Positions 38,133-48,149 are shown, counted from the first letter of the stretch. The stretch: 64,000 nucleotides of DNA from Peptoniphilus asaccharolyticus DSM 20463 (GCF_900176115.1 NZ_FWWR01000009.1:186001-250000), one strand, 5' to 3'. Notes: a model not told the origin generated them from the sequence alone. Numbers and translations: made by a program.

Positions 38133-38168
38133 AGAGGAGGGGCGGCAATAAGCCGCCTTTTTTATAAA
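38133..38168 (+). promoter_or_regulatory. Ribosome site, terminator hairpin and start codon stacked before yabN
   Basis: AGAGGAGG (38133-38140) is followed at once by a GGCGGC/GCCGCC hairpin (38141-38157) and T6, and the yabN ATG is at 38169. The hairpin is the prsA terminator; when folded in read-through RNA it would place the ribosome site about 11 bases from the ATG. Confidence 0.55.
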
Positions 38169-38996
38169 ATGATAAATATAATAGGACTTGGAGCCACTGA
38201 TGAATATGGGATCACACTACAGGCTCTTGAATTTATAAAAGACAAGAATCCCAACTATTTGAGAACTGAAAAAGTTGATGCAATTAAAAAATTCAATGAG
38301 ATAGGCGCAGAGTATAGTACATTTGATTACTTATATGAAAGCGAGGACACATTTGAAGAGGTGTACAATAAAATTGTTGAAACACTAATCAATGAATCTA
38401 AGCAAAGAGAGATAAACTACTTTGTGCCGGGCACTCCGCTAATAGCTGAAAGAACGGTTTTGAAATTGATTGAAAGCAGAGTAGAGATAAACTTAGTTGC
38501 GGGTGTAAGCTTTATAGAACATATTTTAAATGCAGTAAAAAGAGATCCATCAAATGGATTTATGCTACTTGATGCGGATGACTTTTCATCATTTAATATA
38601 AACACTAAATTGGATATAGCTATTACTCAAGTTTATAACATGAGAACAGCTGTAGATTTAAAATTAGCTCTTTCTGAAATATATGGAGATGAATATCAAG
38701 TTTATTTTATAAAGAATGCCGGGCTTTCAGATGAAGTTGTTGAAAAGATATCGGTATATGAAATGGACAGAATGCAATACAATCACCAATGCGTTATATA
38801 CGTTCCAAAATCAAACATAATAGGTTTTGGCGACATACTTCAAAAGTATAGAGAAGAAGGTAAAAAAATGGATGCTGATGTAGAAGAATTGGTTTTAAAT
38901 TTGAAAAAAGATTTGGAAACTTTAGTAGCTATTGATGCAAATGGAGATAGTTATATCTACGATATATTACAGGAAGTCTATAATAAAAATGTCTAA
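38169..38996 (+). CDS. YabN-like tetrapyrrole methylase-domain protein without MazG domain
   Basis: 275 residues. Residues ~1-220 resemble the N-terminal SAM-dependent tetrapyrrole-methylase domain of YabN/MazG proteins (INIIGLGATDEYGITLQALEFI, NYFVPGTPLIAERTVL, NLVAGVSFIEHILNAV). Bacillus YabN is ~490 residues with a C-terminal MazG pyrophosphohydrolase. Here only a short tail (EELVLNLKKDLETLVAIDAN) remains, so the NTPase is missing. Gene order (mfd - prsA - yabN - hup - rqcP - divIC - yabR - tilS - hpt - ftsH) supports the orthology. Function of the methylase part is unknown. Confidence 0.75.
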   Translation: MINIIGLGATDEYGITLQALEFIKDKNPNYLRTEKVDAIKKFNEIGAEYSTFDYLYESEDTFEEVYNKIVETLINESKQREINYFVPGTPLIAERTVLKLIESRVEINLVAGVSFIEHILNAVKRDPSNGFMLLDADDFSSFNINTKLDIAITQVYNMRTAVDLKLALSEIYGDEYQVYFIKNAGLSDEVVEKISVYEMDRMQYNHQCVIYVPKSNIIGFGDILQKYREEGKKMDADVEELVLNLKKDLETLVAIDANGDSYIYDILQEVYNKNV

Positions 38997-39023
38997 AATT
39001 AGGCTTTTTTTATAAATTTAAGT

Positions 39024-39051
39024 GGAAACATTACCTGAGATAGGGTATAAT
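39024..39051 (+). promoter_or_regulatory. Putative hup promoter
   Basis: TATAAT at 39046-39051 with a weak TGGAAA-type -35 about 17 bases upstream. Confidence 0.45.
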
Positions 39052-39131
39052 AACGATAGTCTTTAAAAGATAAGGTAATTGCACAGTCAAATATATATGA
39101 TTGAAACGGCAATTAATAAGGAGGATTTATA

Positions 39132-39416
39132 GTGAACAAATCAGAATTAGTAACAAGCATTGCAGAAAAAAGTAATTTAACAAAAAAAGATGCTGAAATG
39201 GCTCTTAATGCGTTTTTAGAATCAGTACAAGAAGCTCTTACAGATGGAGAAAAAGTACAATTAGTAGGATTTGGAACTTTCGAAGTTAGAGAAAGAAAAG
39301 CAAGAGAAGGAAGAAATCCAAGAAATCCTGAAGAAATTATCAAAATTCCTAAGTCAAACGCACCTGTATTCAGATCAGGAAAAGCATTAAAAGAAGCAGT
39401 AAATAAAAGCAAATAA
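39132..39416 (+). CDS. hup: Histone-like DNA-binding protein HU
   Basis: 94 residues, GTG start after AAGGAGG. Typical HU: NKSELVTSIAEKSNLTKKDAE, VGFGTFEVRERKAREGRNPRNPEEI (DNA-binding arm with RNP) and VFRSGKALKEAV. Bends and compacts DNA. Located between yabN and rqcP, as in some clostridia. Confidence 0.96.
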   Translation: MNKSELVTSIAEKSNLTKKDAEMALNAFLESVQEALTDGEKVQLVGFGTFEVRERKAREGRNPRNPEEIIKIPKSNAPVFRSGKALKEAVNKSK

Positions 39417-39421
39417 GCTAT

Positions 39422-39447
39422 TGGGGGCATAAGTAGCTCCCATTTTT
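39422..39447 (+). terminator. hup terminator directly before rqcP
   Basis: TGGGGGC (39422-39428) / GCTCCCA (39436-39442) stem with T5, only three bases before the rqcP ATG at 39451. No separate ribosome site lies between. Confidence 0.7.
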
Positions 39448-39450
39448 AAT

Positions 39451-39693
39451 ATGAGACTAGATAAATTTTTAAAAATATCAAGAATAATAGTAAGACGAAC
39501 TGTAGCTAAGACAGCAGCTGAAGGTGGACATATAAAGATAAATAACAATGTTGCAAAACCATCAACTGAAGTCAAAGTTGGAGATTTAATTGAAATAGAA
39601 TTTGGCAACTCTACAAGAAAAGTAGAAGTATTAGAGATAAAAGATCACGTAAAGAAGGATGAAGCTGATAGTTTGTATAAAATTATCGATTAA
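39451..39693 (+). CDS. rqcP: S4-domain RNA-binding protein RqcP (YabO)
   Basis: 80 residues consisting of one S4 domain (RLDKFLKISRIIVRRTVAKTAAEGGHIKIN, VKVGDLIEIEFG). In Bacillus it works with RqcH in ribosome-associated quality control, helping add alanine tails to stalled peptides. The start lies directly behind the hup terminator hairpin. Confidence 0.9.
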   Translation: MRLDKFLKISRIIVRRTVAKTAAEGGHIKINNNVAKPSTEVKVGDLIEIEFGNSTRKVEVLEIKDHVKKDEADSLYKIID

Positions 39694-39743
39694 CTCCTTG
39701 AAAAAACTACTTTCTGATGTAATAATGATTTTGGAGGTTATTT

Positions 39744-40034
39744 ATGAAAAGAAGAAGAATTCCCAAAATTTATATAGCTATAATAATTATTTCAGTAATT
39801 TATGCTGGACATAATATGAGTGCGGCTATGTCCCAGGCTCATGACAAAAGTATTCAGTTAGCTGAATATAACAGGGAAATAAAGACCTTAAAATCAGATA
39901 TAAATAAGCTTGAAAAAGAAAAGAAATCATCAGGTTCTTTAGAATTTATCGAAAAAGTGGCAAGAGAAGATCTTGGCATGGTAAAGCCTAGAGAAGTGGT
40001 TTATATTGATAAGGAAAAAGCCGAACAAAAATAG
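39744..40034 (+). CDS. divIC: DivIC/FtsL-type septum protein
   Basis: 96 residues: basic N-terminus, one membrane helix (~8-27), then a coiled coil (~36-62) and the DivIC tail EFIEKVAREDLGMVKPREVVYI. Belongs to the FtsB/FtsL/DivIC subcomplex that recruits septal peptidoglycan synthesis. GGAGG site. Order matches Bacillus yabO-divIC-yabR. Confidence 0.9.
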   Translation: MKRRRIPKIYIAIIIISVIYAGHNMSAAMSQAHDKSIQLAEYNREIKTLKSDINKLEKEKKSSGSLEFIEKVAREDLGMVKPREVVYIDKEKAEQK

Positions 40035-40060
40035 TTTAAGAACACAGGAGGAATTATTTA

Positions 40061-40450
40061 ATGGCATTAACTGTAGGCCAAATAGTAGAAGGTGTTGTAT
40101 CAAATATTATGAAATTTGGTGCATTTATTAGTTTACCGGAAGAGCAAAGTGGGTTAGTACATATATCCCAAATATCCGATTCATATGTTGAAAATGTCAG
40201 TGACCATTTAGAAAAAGGTCAAACAGTAAAAGTTAAAATACTTTCAATGGAAGATGGCAAAATTGATCTTTCGATAAAACAAGCACTTCCTAAGACCTCT
40301 AAACCGGCTGTACTCGATTTTGAAAAAACAGAAAAAGATTCTTCTTTTGAAGATAAGCTTTCAAAGTTTTTAAAAGATTCAAATGAAAAATACGAACAAG
40401 CAAGATCAAGACAAAATGCCAAAATGGGAACAGGTAGATCTCGTAGATAA
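40061..40450 (+). CDS. S1 RNA-binding protein (YabR-like)
   Basis: 129 residues with one S1 domain at the N-terminus (VGQIVEGVVSNIMKFGAFISL, SGLVHISQIS, GQTVKVKILSMEDGKIDLSIKQ) and a charged tail. General stress protein 13/YabR family; binds RNA or ribosomes. AGGAGG before ATG. Confidence 0.9.
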   Translation: MALTVGQIVEGVVSNIMKFGAFISLPEEQSGLVHISQISDSYVENVSDHLEKGQTVKVKILSMEDGKIDLSIKQALPKTSKPAVLDFEKTEKDSSFEDKLSKFLKDSNEKYEQARSRQNAKMGTGRSRR

Positions 40451-40478
40451 TGGCCATCAAAGATGGCCATATTTTTTT
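40450..40478 (+). terminator. Terminator between yabR and tilS
   Basis: Perfect ATGGCCAT (40450-40457) / ATGGCCAT (40463-40470) stem with T7 at 40472-40478, three bases before the tilS ATG at 40482. Confidence 0.8.
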
Positions 40479-40481
40479 GAT

Positions 40482-41783
40482 ATGAAATATAATAGAGCTT
40501 TTTATGAAAATTTAAAAAAATACAATATGGTAGATGAAGGAGAAGAAATTGTAGTTGGATGTTCAGGTGGAGCAGACAGCATGTTTTTACTCTATAATCT
40601 ATTTTTGTTAAAAGAAGAATTAAAATTAAAAATCAAAGTGTGTCATGTAAACCATGGGATAAGAGAGACGGCAAAGAGAGATCAAGAATTTGTAAAGAAA
40701 ATTGCCGAAGAATTGAACTTGGAGTTTTACACGATAAATGTTAATATGGACGATTTTGCAAAAGAAAATAAAATGAGTTCAGAAGAGGCAGGCAGATTTT
40801 TAAGGTATAAATTCTTTAGACAATTTAATTCAAAAATATTTACAGCTCACAATAAAGATGACCAAGCAGAGACAATTTTGTATAGAATTATAAGGGGAAC
40901 AGGACTTGCCGGACTGCAATCCATAGAGTATGTAAATGGAGATTTGTATAGACCTATGCTAAATATTAGCCGTAAGGAGATAGAAGCTTATCTATTAGAA
41001 AATAATATTGAACATATTGAAGATGAGACAAACTCTATGACAATCTATACAAGAAATAAACTTAGACTTGAATTGATTCCATACATTGAAGAAAATCTAA
41101 ATTCAAACTTTAAAGATGCTCTTTTGAGGTTACAAGATTTATCTCAAAAGCAAAATTCATATTTTCAAAAGATAATAGATTTATATTTTGAAGAAAATTT
41201 AGATGGAGATGTGTTGAACATAGCTAATCTAAAAGATGAAGATGATTATCTAATAAGCCTTATAGTGAGAGAGTATTTTATAAGATTGGATTTAATAGAA
41301 GGCATAGGAAAAGCTCAAATAGAGAATATAGTTGAATTAGTAAAGCAGGATTCAGCTACTATAACAGTGCATAAATCAATTTTTGAAATATCTCAAGGCT
41401 ATTTATTTCAAAGACGTGAAGCAGTTGAAATTGATGATATATTAAAGATTGGAGAAAATAAAACTGAGCTTGGAACTTTTGTGGTGGAAAGTGGAATTAA
41501 AAAGGGTAAAAATTCAATTCAGATAGATGCTACAAAGATAAAGGGACAGCTTAAAGTTAGAAATAAAAGAAATGGAGATAAATTCACTCCTATAGGAATG
41601 AAAGGCTCTAAAAAATTAAAAGATTTCTTTATAGATGAAAGAATTCCAAAGTATAAGAGAGATTCAGTTGCCCTTATAGTGGATGATGAAGAAATAATAT
41701 GGGTGGCTCCATATAGAATGAATGAAAAATATAAAATAGAAAAAGAAACTGAAAAAATAGTCAGCATAAGCTTGGAGGTATAA
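40482..41783 (+). CDS. tilS: tRNA(Ile)-lysidine synthase
   Basis: 433 residues from ATG 40482 (MKYNRAFYENLKKYNMVDEG, which matches normal TilS N-termini); a longer frame upstream overlaps yabR and a terminator. PP-loop SGGADSMFLL at ~30, then VNHGIRE, AHNKDDQAETILYRIIRGTGLAGL. Modifies C34 of tRNA-Ile2 so that it reads AUA. No ordinary ribosome site is visible before the start, which abuts a terminator hairpin. Confidence 0.92.
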   Translation: MKYNRAFYENLKKYNMVDEGEEIVVGCSGGADSMFLLYNLFLLKEELKLKIKVCHVNHGIRETAKRDQEFVKKIAEELNLEFYTINVNMDDFAKENKMSSEEAGRFLRYKFFRQFNSKIFTAHNKDDQAETILYRIIRGTGLAGLQSIEYVNGDLYRPMLNISRKEIEAYLLENNIEHIEDETNSMTIYTRNKLRLELIPYIEENLNSNFKDALLRLQDLSQKQNSYFQKIIDLYFEENLDGDVLNIANLKDEDDYLISLIVREYFIRLDLIEGIGKAQIENIVELVKQDSATITVHKSIFEISQGYLFQRREAVEIDDILKIGENKTELGTFVVESGIKKGKNSIQIDATKIKGQLKVRNKRNGDKFTPIGMKGSKKLKDFFIDERIPKYKRDSVALIVDDEEIIWVAPYRMNEKYKIEKETEKIVSISLEV

Positions 41784-41784
41784 A

Positions 41785-42315
41785 TTGGGTAATATAAAAG
41801 AGATACTGATTAGTGAGGACCAAATAAAGAATAGAATTTTTGATTTAGCTAAAGAAATAGAAAAAGATTATGATGATGAAATCTTGATGATAGGAATTCT
41901 AAAAGGTTCTACTCTCTTTATGGCAGATTTGATTAGAAATATTGATAAGACTGTCTATATGGAATTTATGCAAGTTTCAAGCTATGAGGGTACAGAATCA
42001 ACAGGAAAAATCAATATTAAAAAAGATATTGAAGTAGATTTAACTGGTAAAGATGTTTTGGTAGTGGAAGATATTATAGATACTGGCAACACACTTGGAT
42101 ACTTAGTTGAAAATCTAAGAAGTAGAGGAGCTAAATCTGTAGAGATAGTAACTTTACTTTCAAAACCAGAGAGAAGATTAAAAGAAATAGACTGCAAATA
42201 CATTGGATTTGAAATAGAAGATAAATTTGTAGTTGGATTTGGAATGGACTACAATCAAAGATATAGGAATTTATCATACATTGGAATATATGATAATTCA
42301 GAAGAAAATATTTAA
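41785..42315 (+). CDS. hpt: Hypoxanthine phosphoribosyltransferase
   Basis: 176 residues, TTG start 1 base after tilS with GGAGG inside tilS. PRPP-binding loop VLVVEDIIDTGNTL and purine-site segment are present. Salvages hypoxanthine/guanine. tilS-hpt-ftsH is the conserved order. Confidence 0.95.
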   Translation: MGNIKEILISEDQIKNRIFDLAKEIEKDYDDEILMIGILKGSTLFMADLIRNIDKTVYMEFMQVSSYEGTESTGKINIKKDIEVDLTGKDVLVVEDIIDTGNTLGYLVENLRSRGAKSVEIVTLLSKPERRLKEIDCKYIGFEIEDKFVVGFGMDYNQRYRNLSYIGIYDNSEENI

Positions 42316-42330
42316 GCAGGAGGTATATTA

Positions 42331-44229
42331 TTGAATAAGAGAATAAGTGGAATATTACTCTACTTAATGCTAATAGGACTTGTTCTGTTTGGATTTAGAA
42401 TACTTACTCCTCCACAAGAAGTGGTAGATAAAGTTTCTGCGACTAAATTTGTACAAGCACTTGAGAAAAATGAAGTAACAGACATACACTATGACGATTC
42501 AAAAGTAACTTACAAACTAAAAGATGGTAAGCCTTATATGACTTATTTACCAAAGGAGTCAAGAGTAAATATATATGAAACATATATAGCTCCTAAGGTT
42601 AGCGAAGGGAAAATAAATATTTCTCAAGAGCCAATAAAGGTTACACCATTTTATGTTGAATGGATACCGACAATAGTTATATTGTTAGTATTTATAGCTG
42701 CTTGGTACTATATGATGAATCAAACTCAAGGTGGCGGCGGTTCCAAAATGGGTAATTTTGGAAAGAGTAGAGCTAGAATGATTAAGCCTGATGATAAGAA
42801 AATAGTAACTTTTAATGAAGTTGCGGGACTTGTCGAAGAAAAAGAAGAACTATCTGAAATAGTAGACTTCTTAAAGAGCCCTAAGAAATTTATGGAAATG
42901 GGAGCGAGAATTCCTAAGGGAGTTTTGATGGTAGGTCCTCCAGGAACTGGTAAGACATATCTTTCAAGAGCTGTTGCGGGAGAGGCAAAAGTACCTTTCT
43001 TTATAATGAGTGGTTCAGACTTCGTTGAAATGTTTGTTGGGGTAGGTGCAAGTCGTGTAAGAGACTTATTTGAATCTGCAAAGAAAAACGCACCATGCAT
43101 AATCTTCATAGACGAAATAGATGCTGTTGGTAGACGTCGTGGAGCCGGAGTTGGCGGAGGACATGACGAGAGAGAGCAAACCTTAAACCAACTTTTAGTT
43201 GAAATGGATGGCTTTGGAGAAAACGAAGGCGTGATAGTGATGGCGGCTACAAACCGTTCTGATATATTGGACCCAGCTCTTATGAGACCAGGTAGATTCG
43301 ACAGAACTGTTTACGTTGGCAGACCTGATATAAGAGGAAGAGAACAAATATTAGAGATACACTCTAGAAACAAAAAAATGGCAGAAGATGTGGATCTAAA
43401 GACAATAGCTAAGAGAACACCTGGGTTCACACCTGCAGATCTTGAAAATTTGATGAATGAAGCAGCACTACTAGCAGCTAGAAGAGGCGAGACAAGAATC
43501 AGCATGGAAGATGTTGATGAGGCATCTATAAAAGTTCAAGCAGGACCAGCTAAAAAATCCAAAGTAGTAACAGAAAAAGAGAGAAAGCTTACAGCTGTTC
43601 ACGAAGCAGGACATGCAGTTGCATCAGTTTCATTAAATAATACTGACCCGGTTGATATGATTACAATAATTCCTCGTGGTATGGCTGGTGGATTTACATC
43701 ATATTTACCTGAAGAAGAAATAACATTTATGACAAAGGGACAAATGGAAGACAAAATAGTAACTCTTTTAGGTGGTAGAGTTGCAGAAGACTTAGTCCTT
43801 GATGATATTTCAACTGGAGCACATAACGATATTCAAAGAGCTACTCAATTAGCAAGAGATATGGTAACAGAATACGGTATGAGCGAAAAAATAGGGACTA
43901 TAAACCTTTCTACTGATGAAGGCGAAGTATTTATTGGAAAAGACTTGGGAAGAAGTAGAAACTACTCTGAACAGACTGCGTATGCCATAGACCAAGAAGT
44001 TAAGCGAATGGTTGATGAAGCATATACAAAATGTAGAACTATACTTTCTGAGAACATGGATAAACTTTTAAAAGTTTCAGACACTCTTCTTGAAAAAGAA
44101 ACAATTGGAAGAAGCGAATTTGAAAGAATAATAAGAGGAGAACAAGAGCCTGTTGAAGGTGAAGTTCATATAGAAAAATCTGACTTATCCGAAGAAGCAA
44201 AGCAAATTGTAGAAGATATAGATAAATAA
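42331..44229 (+). CDS. ftsH: Membrane AAA+ protease FtsH
   Basis: 632 residues, TTG start after AGGAGG. Two membrane helices (~6-25 and ~110-130) around a small external domain, AAA+ ATPase with Walker [12 protein letters not shown], Walker [12 protein letters not shown] and SRH, then the zinc protease domain with HEAGH near residue 430. Degrades membrane and regulatory proteins. Last gene of the cluster. Confidence 0.97.
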   Translation: MNKRISGILLYLMLIGLVLFGFRILTPPQEVVDKVSATKFVQALEKNEVTDIHYDDSKVTYKLKDGKPYMTYLPKESRVNIYETYIAPKVSEGKINISQEPIKVTPFYVEWIPTIVILLVFIAAWYYMMNQTQGGGGSKMGNFGKSRARMIKPDDKKIVTFNEVAGLVEEKEELSEIVDFLKSPKKFMEMGARIPKGVLMVGPPGTGKTYLSRAVAGEAKVPFFIMSGSDFVEMFVGVGASRVRDLFESAKKNAPCIIFIDEIDAVGRRRGAGVGGGHDEREQTLNQLLVEMDGFGENEGVIVMAATNRSDILDPALMRPGRFDRTVYVGRPDIRGREQILEIHSRNKKMAEDVDLKTIAKRTPGFTPADLENLMNEAALLAARRGETRISMEDVDEASIKVQAGPAKKSKVVTEKERKLTAVHEAGHAVASVSLNNTDPVDMITIIPRGMAGGFTSYLPEEEITFMTKGQMEDKIVTLLGGRVAEDLVLDDISTGAHNDIQRATQLARDMVTEYGMSEKIGTINLSTDEGEVFIGKDLGRSRNYSEQTAYAIDQEVKRMVDEAYTKCRTILSENMDKLLKVSDTLLEKETIGRSEFERIIRGEQEPVEGEVHIEKSDLSEEAKQIVEDIDK

Positions 44230-44240
44230 TTTTAATTTAG

Positions 44241-44282
44241 AGAACCTTGTGGGATTTATAAAATCATACGAGGTTCTTTTTT
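44241..44282 (+). terminator. ftsH terminator, IS inserted in its T-run
   Basis: AGAACCT (44241-44247) / AGGTTCT (44271-44277) stem with inner pairing and T6. The ISL3 8-bp target duplication TTTTTATT begins at 44278 inside this T-run. Confidence 0.8.
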
Positions 44283-44285
44283 ATT

Positions 44286-45779
44286 GGCTCTATGTCAAAT
44301 ATTGGGGAGACTCGTTAACTCGAGTCTCTTTCTTTATGTAAAAATGGGCACATAGACGCTAATAAAGATATCAAAACTAAAATAGCAAAAAACAACTAAA
44401 AATAAGCATAGCAAATAAAACCCCTAGGGGTTTTGCAAATTTTCCCGTTTTCCTAATCTCTACTTACATGAAAACATAATTCTTTTTCTAAACAAGTCAA
44501 AATTTCTCATACCAAAGCAATTTCTTTTTAATGTTTTTATCTTTGTATGAGTTCCTTCAAGAGGTCCATTTGACCAAGAGTAATCAAATGAATTACATAT
44601 TTCTTCAAACCAGTTATTAAAAGAAGTGATACAAGATTTAAATTCTTTTAATTTTGATTCATCTGCTCTTTTTATCCATTCTCTTAAAGCTTTTTTAGCT
44701 CTAGTTTTGTTTGGCTGACTAAGTACATACTGGTACCCACAGGGCACACAGTAGAACAATTCTTTTAACTTGTATGCTTCCTTTAATTCCTTGTTAAGTT
44801 CAATCATAAGTGATACTTCATTAGCTTGTTCTGAAGTTAGCTTAGAGGCAGGTTTTGTAATTAAACTCTTACTTCTTTTAAAATATTTCCTAAGCTTTGA
44901 TGATACATCCTTTTGTATTCTCTTTCTAACATTTTCTAATGCCCAGGATACTTGTCTTATGAAGTGGTACCTATCTATGATATGTATTGCGTTTTTAAAG
45001 AATGATTTCTTAACTGATTTAAATGTTTTAGACATATCACTTACAAAAAATTTTACTTCGTTTCTTTCTTTGTTTGGTATCTTTTCAAAGTACCCATACA
45101 ATGTATTCTTATCTCTTGATGGTAAGATATCTATGATAGAGTGTTTAGATCCATCAAGAAGAGAAGTCTGATACCTGTTATTACCACTATCACCTTTAAA
45201 TTCGTCTATACATAATACTTCTGATAGCCTATCTCTAGAAGCACTTAAACAATTTAAAATTCTTAATACTGTGTTTGAAGAAACATTATACCTATTAGCA
45301 ATAGAAGATATAGAATAAAGCTCATCAAACTCAGAAACAATATCAAAAACAAGTCTATTGGTCATAGTATGACCTTTGGCAATAAAATCAAGATTCCTCT
45401 CAAACGAGAACCACAAGACTTACAATCATATCTAGTTTTCTTTAAGAAAATCAAAGATTTCTTACCTCGGATGTGAGTATCCCTAATCTTTTGAATCCTA
45501 TGATCATGAACCCAAATCTTTTTAGAACCACAATGAGGACAAATAGACATCTTAGAAACAGAAGCGTGAACATTAACAAAATTATTACTCTCATCAACAC
45601 TATCAAAAACTACATCTTTAAAACCAAACAAATTCATGATATTATTATCTTGCACTTATATGCACCTCCAAGCTTTGTTGTTGATTACTTAAAGTTTAGG
45701 ACTTAAAAGCGTATAAGTGCAATTTTTTTGCATAAAAATATCTGTTAGGGATTTACTCCCCAACAGATATTATAGAGCC
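44286..45779. mobile_element. ISL3-family element, copy 2, complete with target duplication
   Basis: 1494 bp bounded by the same imperfect terminal repeats as copy 1 (GGCTCTAT... / ...ATAGAGCC) and by a perfect 8-bp target-site duplication TTTTTATT at 44278-44285 and 45780-45787. The transposase inside is broken. The duplication indicates a simple insertion that has not been rearranged since. Confidence 0.95.
44460..45655 (-). pseudogene. ISL3 transposase, frameshifted
   Basis: Same gene as 12267-13499, but one A is missing in the run near plus-strand 45403 (CTCAAACGAG versus CTCAAAACGAG in copy 1), which splits it into 97- and 318-residue frames. A T-to-G change also creates a TAG stop 12 codons early relative to copy 1. 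The DDE region between ~45050 and 45240 diverges markedly from copy 1. Confidence 0.9.
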
Positions 45780-45800
45780 TTTTTATTTTGAATTGAGCAG

Positions 45801-45838
45801 AAAAAAACTTCCTTAGACAAGAATTCTAAGGAAGTTTT
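45801..45838 (-). terminator. Terminator of the interrupted exported-protein gene
   Basis: Perfect 14-bp stem, AAAACTTCCTTAGA (45804-45817) / TCTAAGGAAGTTTT (45825-45838), with an A7 run at its left side that reads as Ts on the minus strand. Confidence 0.8.
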
Positions 45839-46324
45839 AGAGGAAGGTAACTTTAAGAAATTTTTTATTTTAACTATTTAACACAATCTGCTCCACAAGA
45901 GTTCTCAGATAGTGCTATAGGAGGAAAGACTTTATCCAGTAATTTTTGATTTTTTTCGTTTGCTTTATCTACTATATCGTATAGTTTGTTAAGTTCATCT
46001 GTTATAGGTTTTGTTTCTTTGTTTAGTCTATTTTCTATATTTTCTAATTCTAAATTTAAAGCATCTAATTTCTTTTGATCTTCTTTTAGAATATTTTTTT
46101 CTTTTTTATTTAACACAGTTGAACTTTCAATTTCTGAAATAATATCTTTTTTACTTTCATCTAATTTAGGATCGCTATAAAATTTATCCCATAAGTCTTC
46201 ATGTGTAGAATAGATTTCTTCAAACTTTTTAAAGATTGGATCCATAAGTTTTTCATGTGCTGCATTTAATTTATTTTCTAAAGATTTGATTTTATCTTTA
46301 GTAGGTTTTAATTCTTTTTCTGTA

Positions 46325-47444
46325 GACGAATTGTCAAATCAAATGCAACACCTATGGTAAGAGACCAAAAAGTTCTTCTTTAGGTGTTTTATATTTTATA
46401 CATTTTCTAGGTCTATTATTCATTAAACTTAAGTTATAATTTAATTCATCAATATTCACTTCTGATAAATCCATACCCTTAGGATAAAACTCCCTCAAAA
46501 GTCCGTTACTATTTTCATTTGTACCTTTTTGCCATGCACAATAGGGATCACAAAAAATAAGTTTTGCATCCTAATTCTTTTTCTATTTTCTCAAATTCTG
46601 AAAATTCTTTACCTCTATCAAAGGTTATTGTTTTTACTAATTCTTTTGGATAATCTTTTAATGCATTTATTATTGCTGGTGTTACGCTTTCCGACTTTCT
46701 ATTTTCTAACTAGGATTGCTATATAATATCTAGATTTTCTTTCTGCTAAAGTTACGAAACAACATCTACTTTTCCTTTTATGATCTAATCTGCCTGATTC
46801 CACTGTATCTGCTTCCCAGTGGCCTAATTCTTGCCTTCTGTATATCTCTTTAGGTCTTTTCTTAATTGTTCTACCTTTATCATTGAATTTTCCTCTTTTT
46901 TCTTGCTGGCCTTTTAAATTTAGTCTTTTCTTCTCTAAATTTTTCATACTAGTTTTTGGCAGCTTTTTGGCGTGTATCATTCTATATATCGTTGAGGTAG
47001 ATGGTAATTCATGAATCTCATTTGTGTTTCTATTTGATATTTGTTCAGGGGACCAATGTTCGTTAATCTTTACAGTTAAATAATCAATAACATCTTTAGA
47101 AAATTTACTTTTCTATGGCAGTCTTTTCTTCTATCAATATATTTATCATTTGCCTTTATCGGAAAGTACTTAGTGTAACTTCCCCTACTAACTTTTATCT
47201 TAGATGAATTTCTTTTAATTTCTCTAGATATTGTACTAGGTGACCTTTTAAGTGCTTGTGCAATTTTCCTTATACTCATTCCTAAATTTAAAAATTGGTA
47301 AATACAAGATCTTTCTTCTATGGTAAGATGGTTATAGCTCATAGTTAATCACTCCTTTTAATATGTTTTGTTTGGTCACTTACATATTAACACAGCTGAT
47401 TAGCTATGAGTTTATTTATGTTGCACTTGTTATGATAAATTATC
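46325..47444 (-). mobile_element. IS30-family element, copy C (inverted)
   Basis: 1120 bp, same ends as the other two copies but on the minus strand, with a 4-bp duplication TGTA at 46321-46324 and 47445-47448. It interrupts the exported coiled-coil protein gene. Confidence 0.93.
46352..47342 (-). pseudogene. IS30 transposase, frameshifted
   Basis: Homologous throughout to the intact 328-residue transposase, but with at least six single-base indels (for example near plus 46555, 46708, 46905, 46935 and 47112), nearly all in or beside homopolymers. Only fragments of 88 and 93 residues remain open. Confidence 0.88.
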
Positions 47445-47875
47445 TGTATTTAAAAGTTGTTGTTTTTCTTTATCTGAAATGTTTTTAGAGTTTTTAATAC
47501 TATCTATAAAACTTTTTTCTGTATCTACTTTAGTAGCGGCACAACAATATGTTGAACACTCTAAACGTGTAGGTTCTTTTTCCATAACTTTAGCTGTTAC
47601 AGGCATAAGATTTGTTAGCATAGTTCCACCTAAAACAACTCCAGTTAGTAATAATGTACTTAGTTTTTTCATTATAATTCACTCCTTAAATTCAAGTTCA
47701 TTTTTATAAGATATATAGTTTTTCTATCTGTCATTATTTTATAAAAAATGGTTGAGTAAAATCTCCTTAAAATTGAATGAATTGAGTGTATAATTGTGGC
47801 AAAAGTGTGGAAAAATTTTTTTAATATTTAGCAGAATTTTTTCGAATTTAAAAAGTGATAAAATAATTTATTTAA

Positions 47876-47896
47876 AGTCGGGAACCCGGCTTTTAT
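47876..47896 (+). terminator. Hairpin in the leader of the truncated ATPase gene
   Basis: AGTCGG-GAAC-CCGGCT stem (47876-47891) followed by TTTTATAT. A TATAAT at 47789-47794 lies upstream, so this may be an attenuator. Confidence 0.45.
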
Positions 47897-47957
47897 ATGT
47901 TTGTAAAAAAGTTTTTTTAAATATATAATCAATTTAAGGTAGTTTGAGAGGTGGTAT

Positions 47958-48149
47958 ATGCTTTATTTACAAAAATTTATTTTTCCTGATATGGAAACGG
48001 AATCAGATTTTTTAAGTAAGTTGAGAAGAACGTGCTACGATACGTACTATCCGTTTCAAGTCTTTATAAAAAATCGTCTGACTTTTCTTGAGTTTGCACC
48101 TATAACTATTCTATATGGTGGCAATGGTTCGGGGGGGACAGTGATATAA
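47958..48149 (+). pseudogene. AAA-family ATPase, N-terminal fragment cut at the Walker A motif
   Basis: The first ~58 residues (starting LYLQKFIFPDMETES and ending ITILYGGNGSG) look like the N-terminus of an AAA/SMC-type ATPase up to the P-loop. The expected GKS/T does not follow; instead the frame reads GTVI and stops. The conjugative element begins here, so the gene was probably interrupted at its P-loop codons. GAGAGGTGG precedes the start. The remainder should lie at the other end of the element, outside the window. Confidence 0.7.

Larger units (their letters stand above)
45874..47672 (-). pseudogene. Exported coiled-coil protein gene split by IS30
   Basis: The N-terminal part (47672 down to 47445) encodes a signal peptide (KKLSTLLLTGVVLGGTMLTN) and a CSTYCC cysteine cluster. 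The C-terminal part (46324 down to 45874) is Lys/Glu-rich, coiled-coil-like and ends with NSCGADCVK. Removing the IS30 (46325-47444) and one copy of the duplicated TGTA rejoins the reading frame exactly (...QQLLNT-EKELKPT...), giving about 224 residues. The start has AAGGAGTG upstream. Family not recognised; the Cys pairs at both ends could form disulfides or bind metal. The short frame at 47430 is the truncated N-terminal product. Confidence 0.85.

Noticed and set aside
39113-39430. Minus-strand frame opposite hup
   Set aside because: Shadow of a clearly recognised HU gene.
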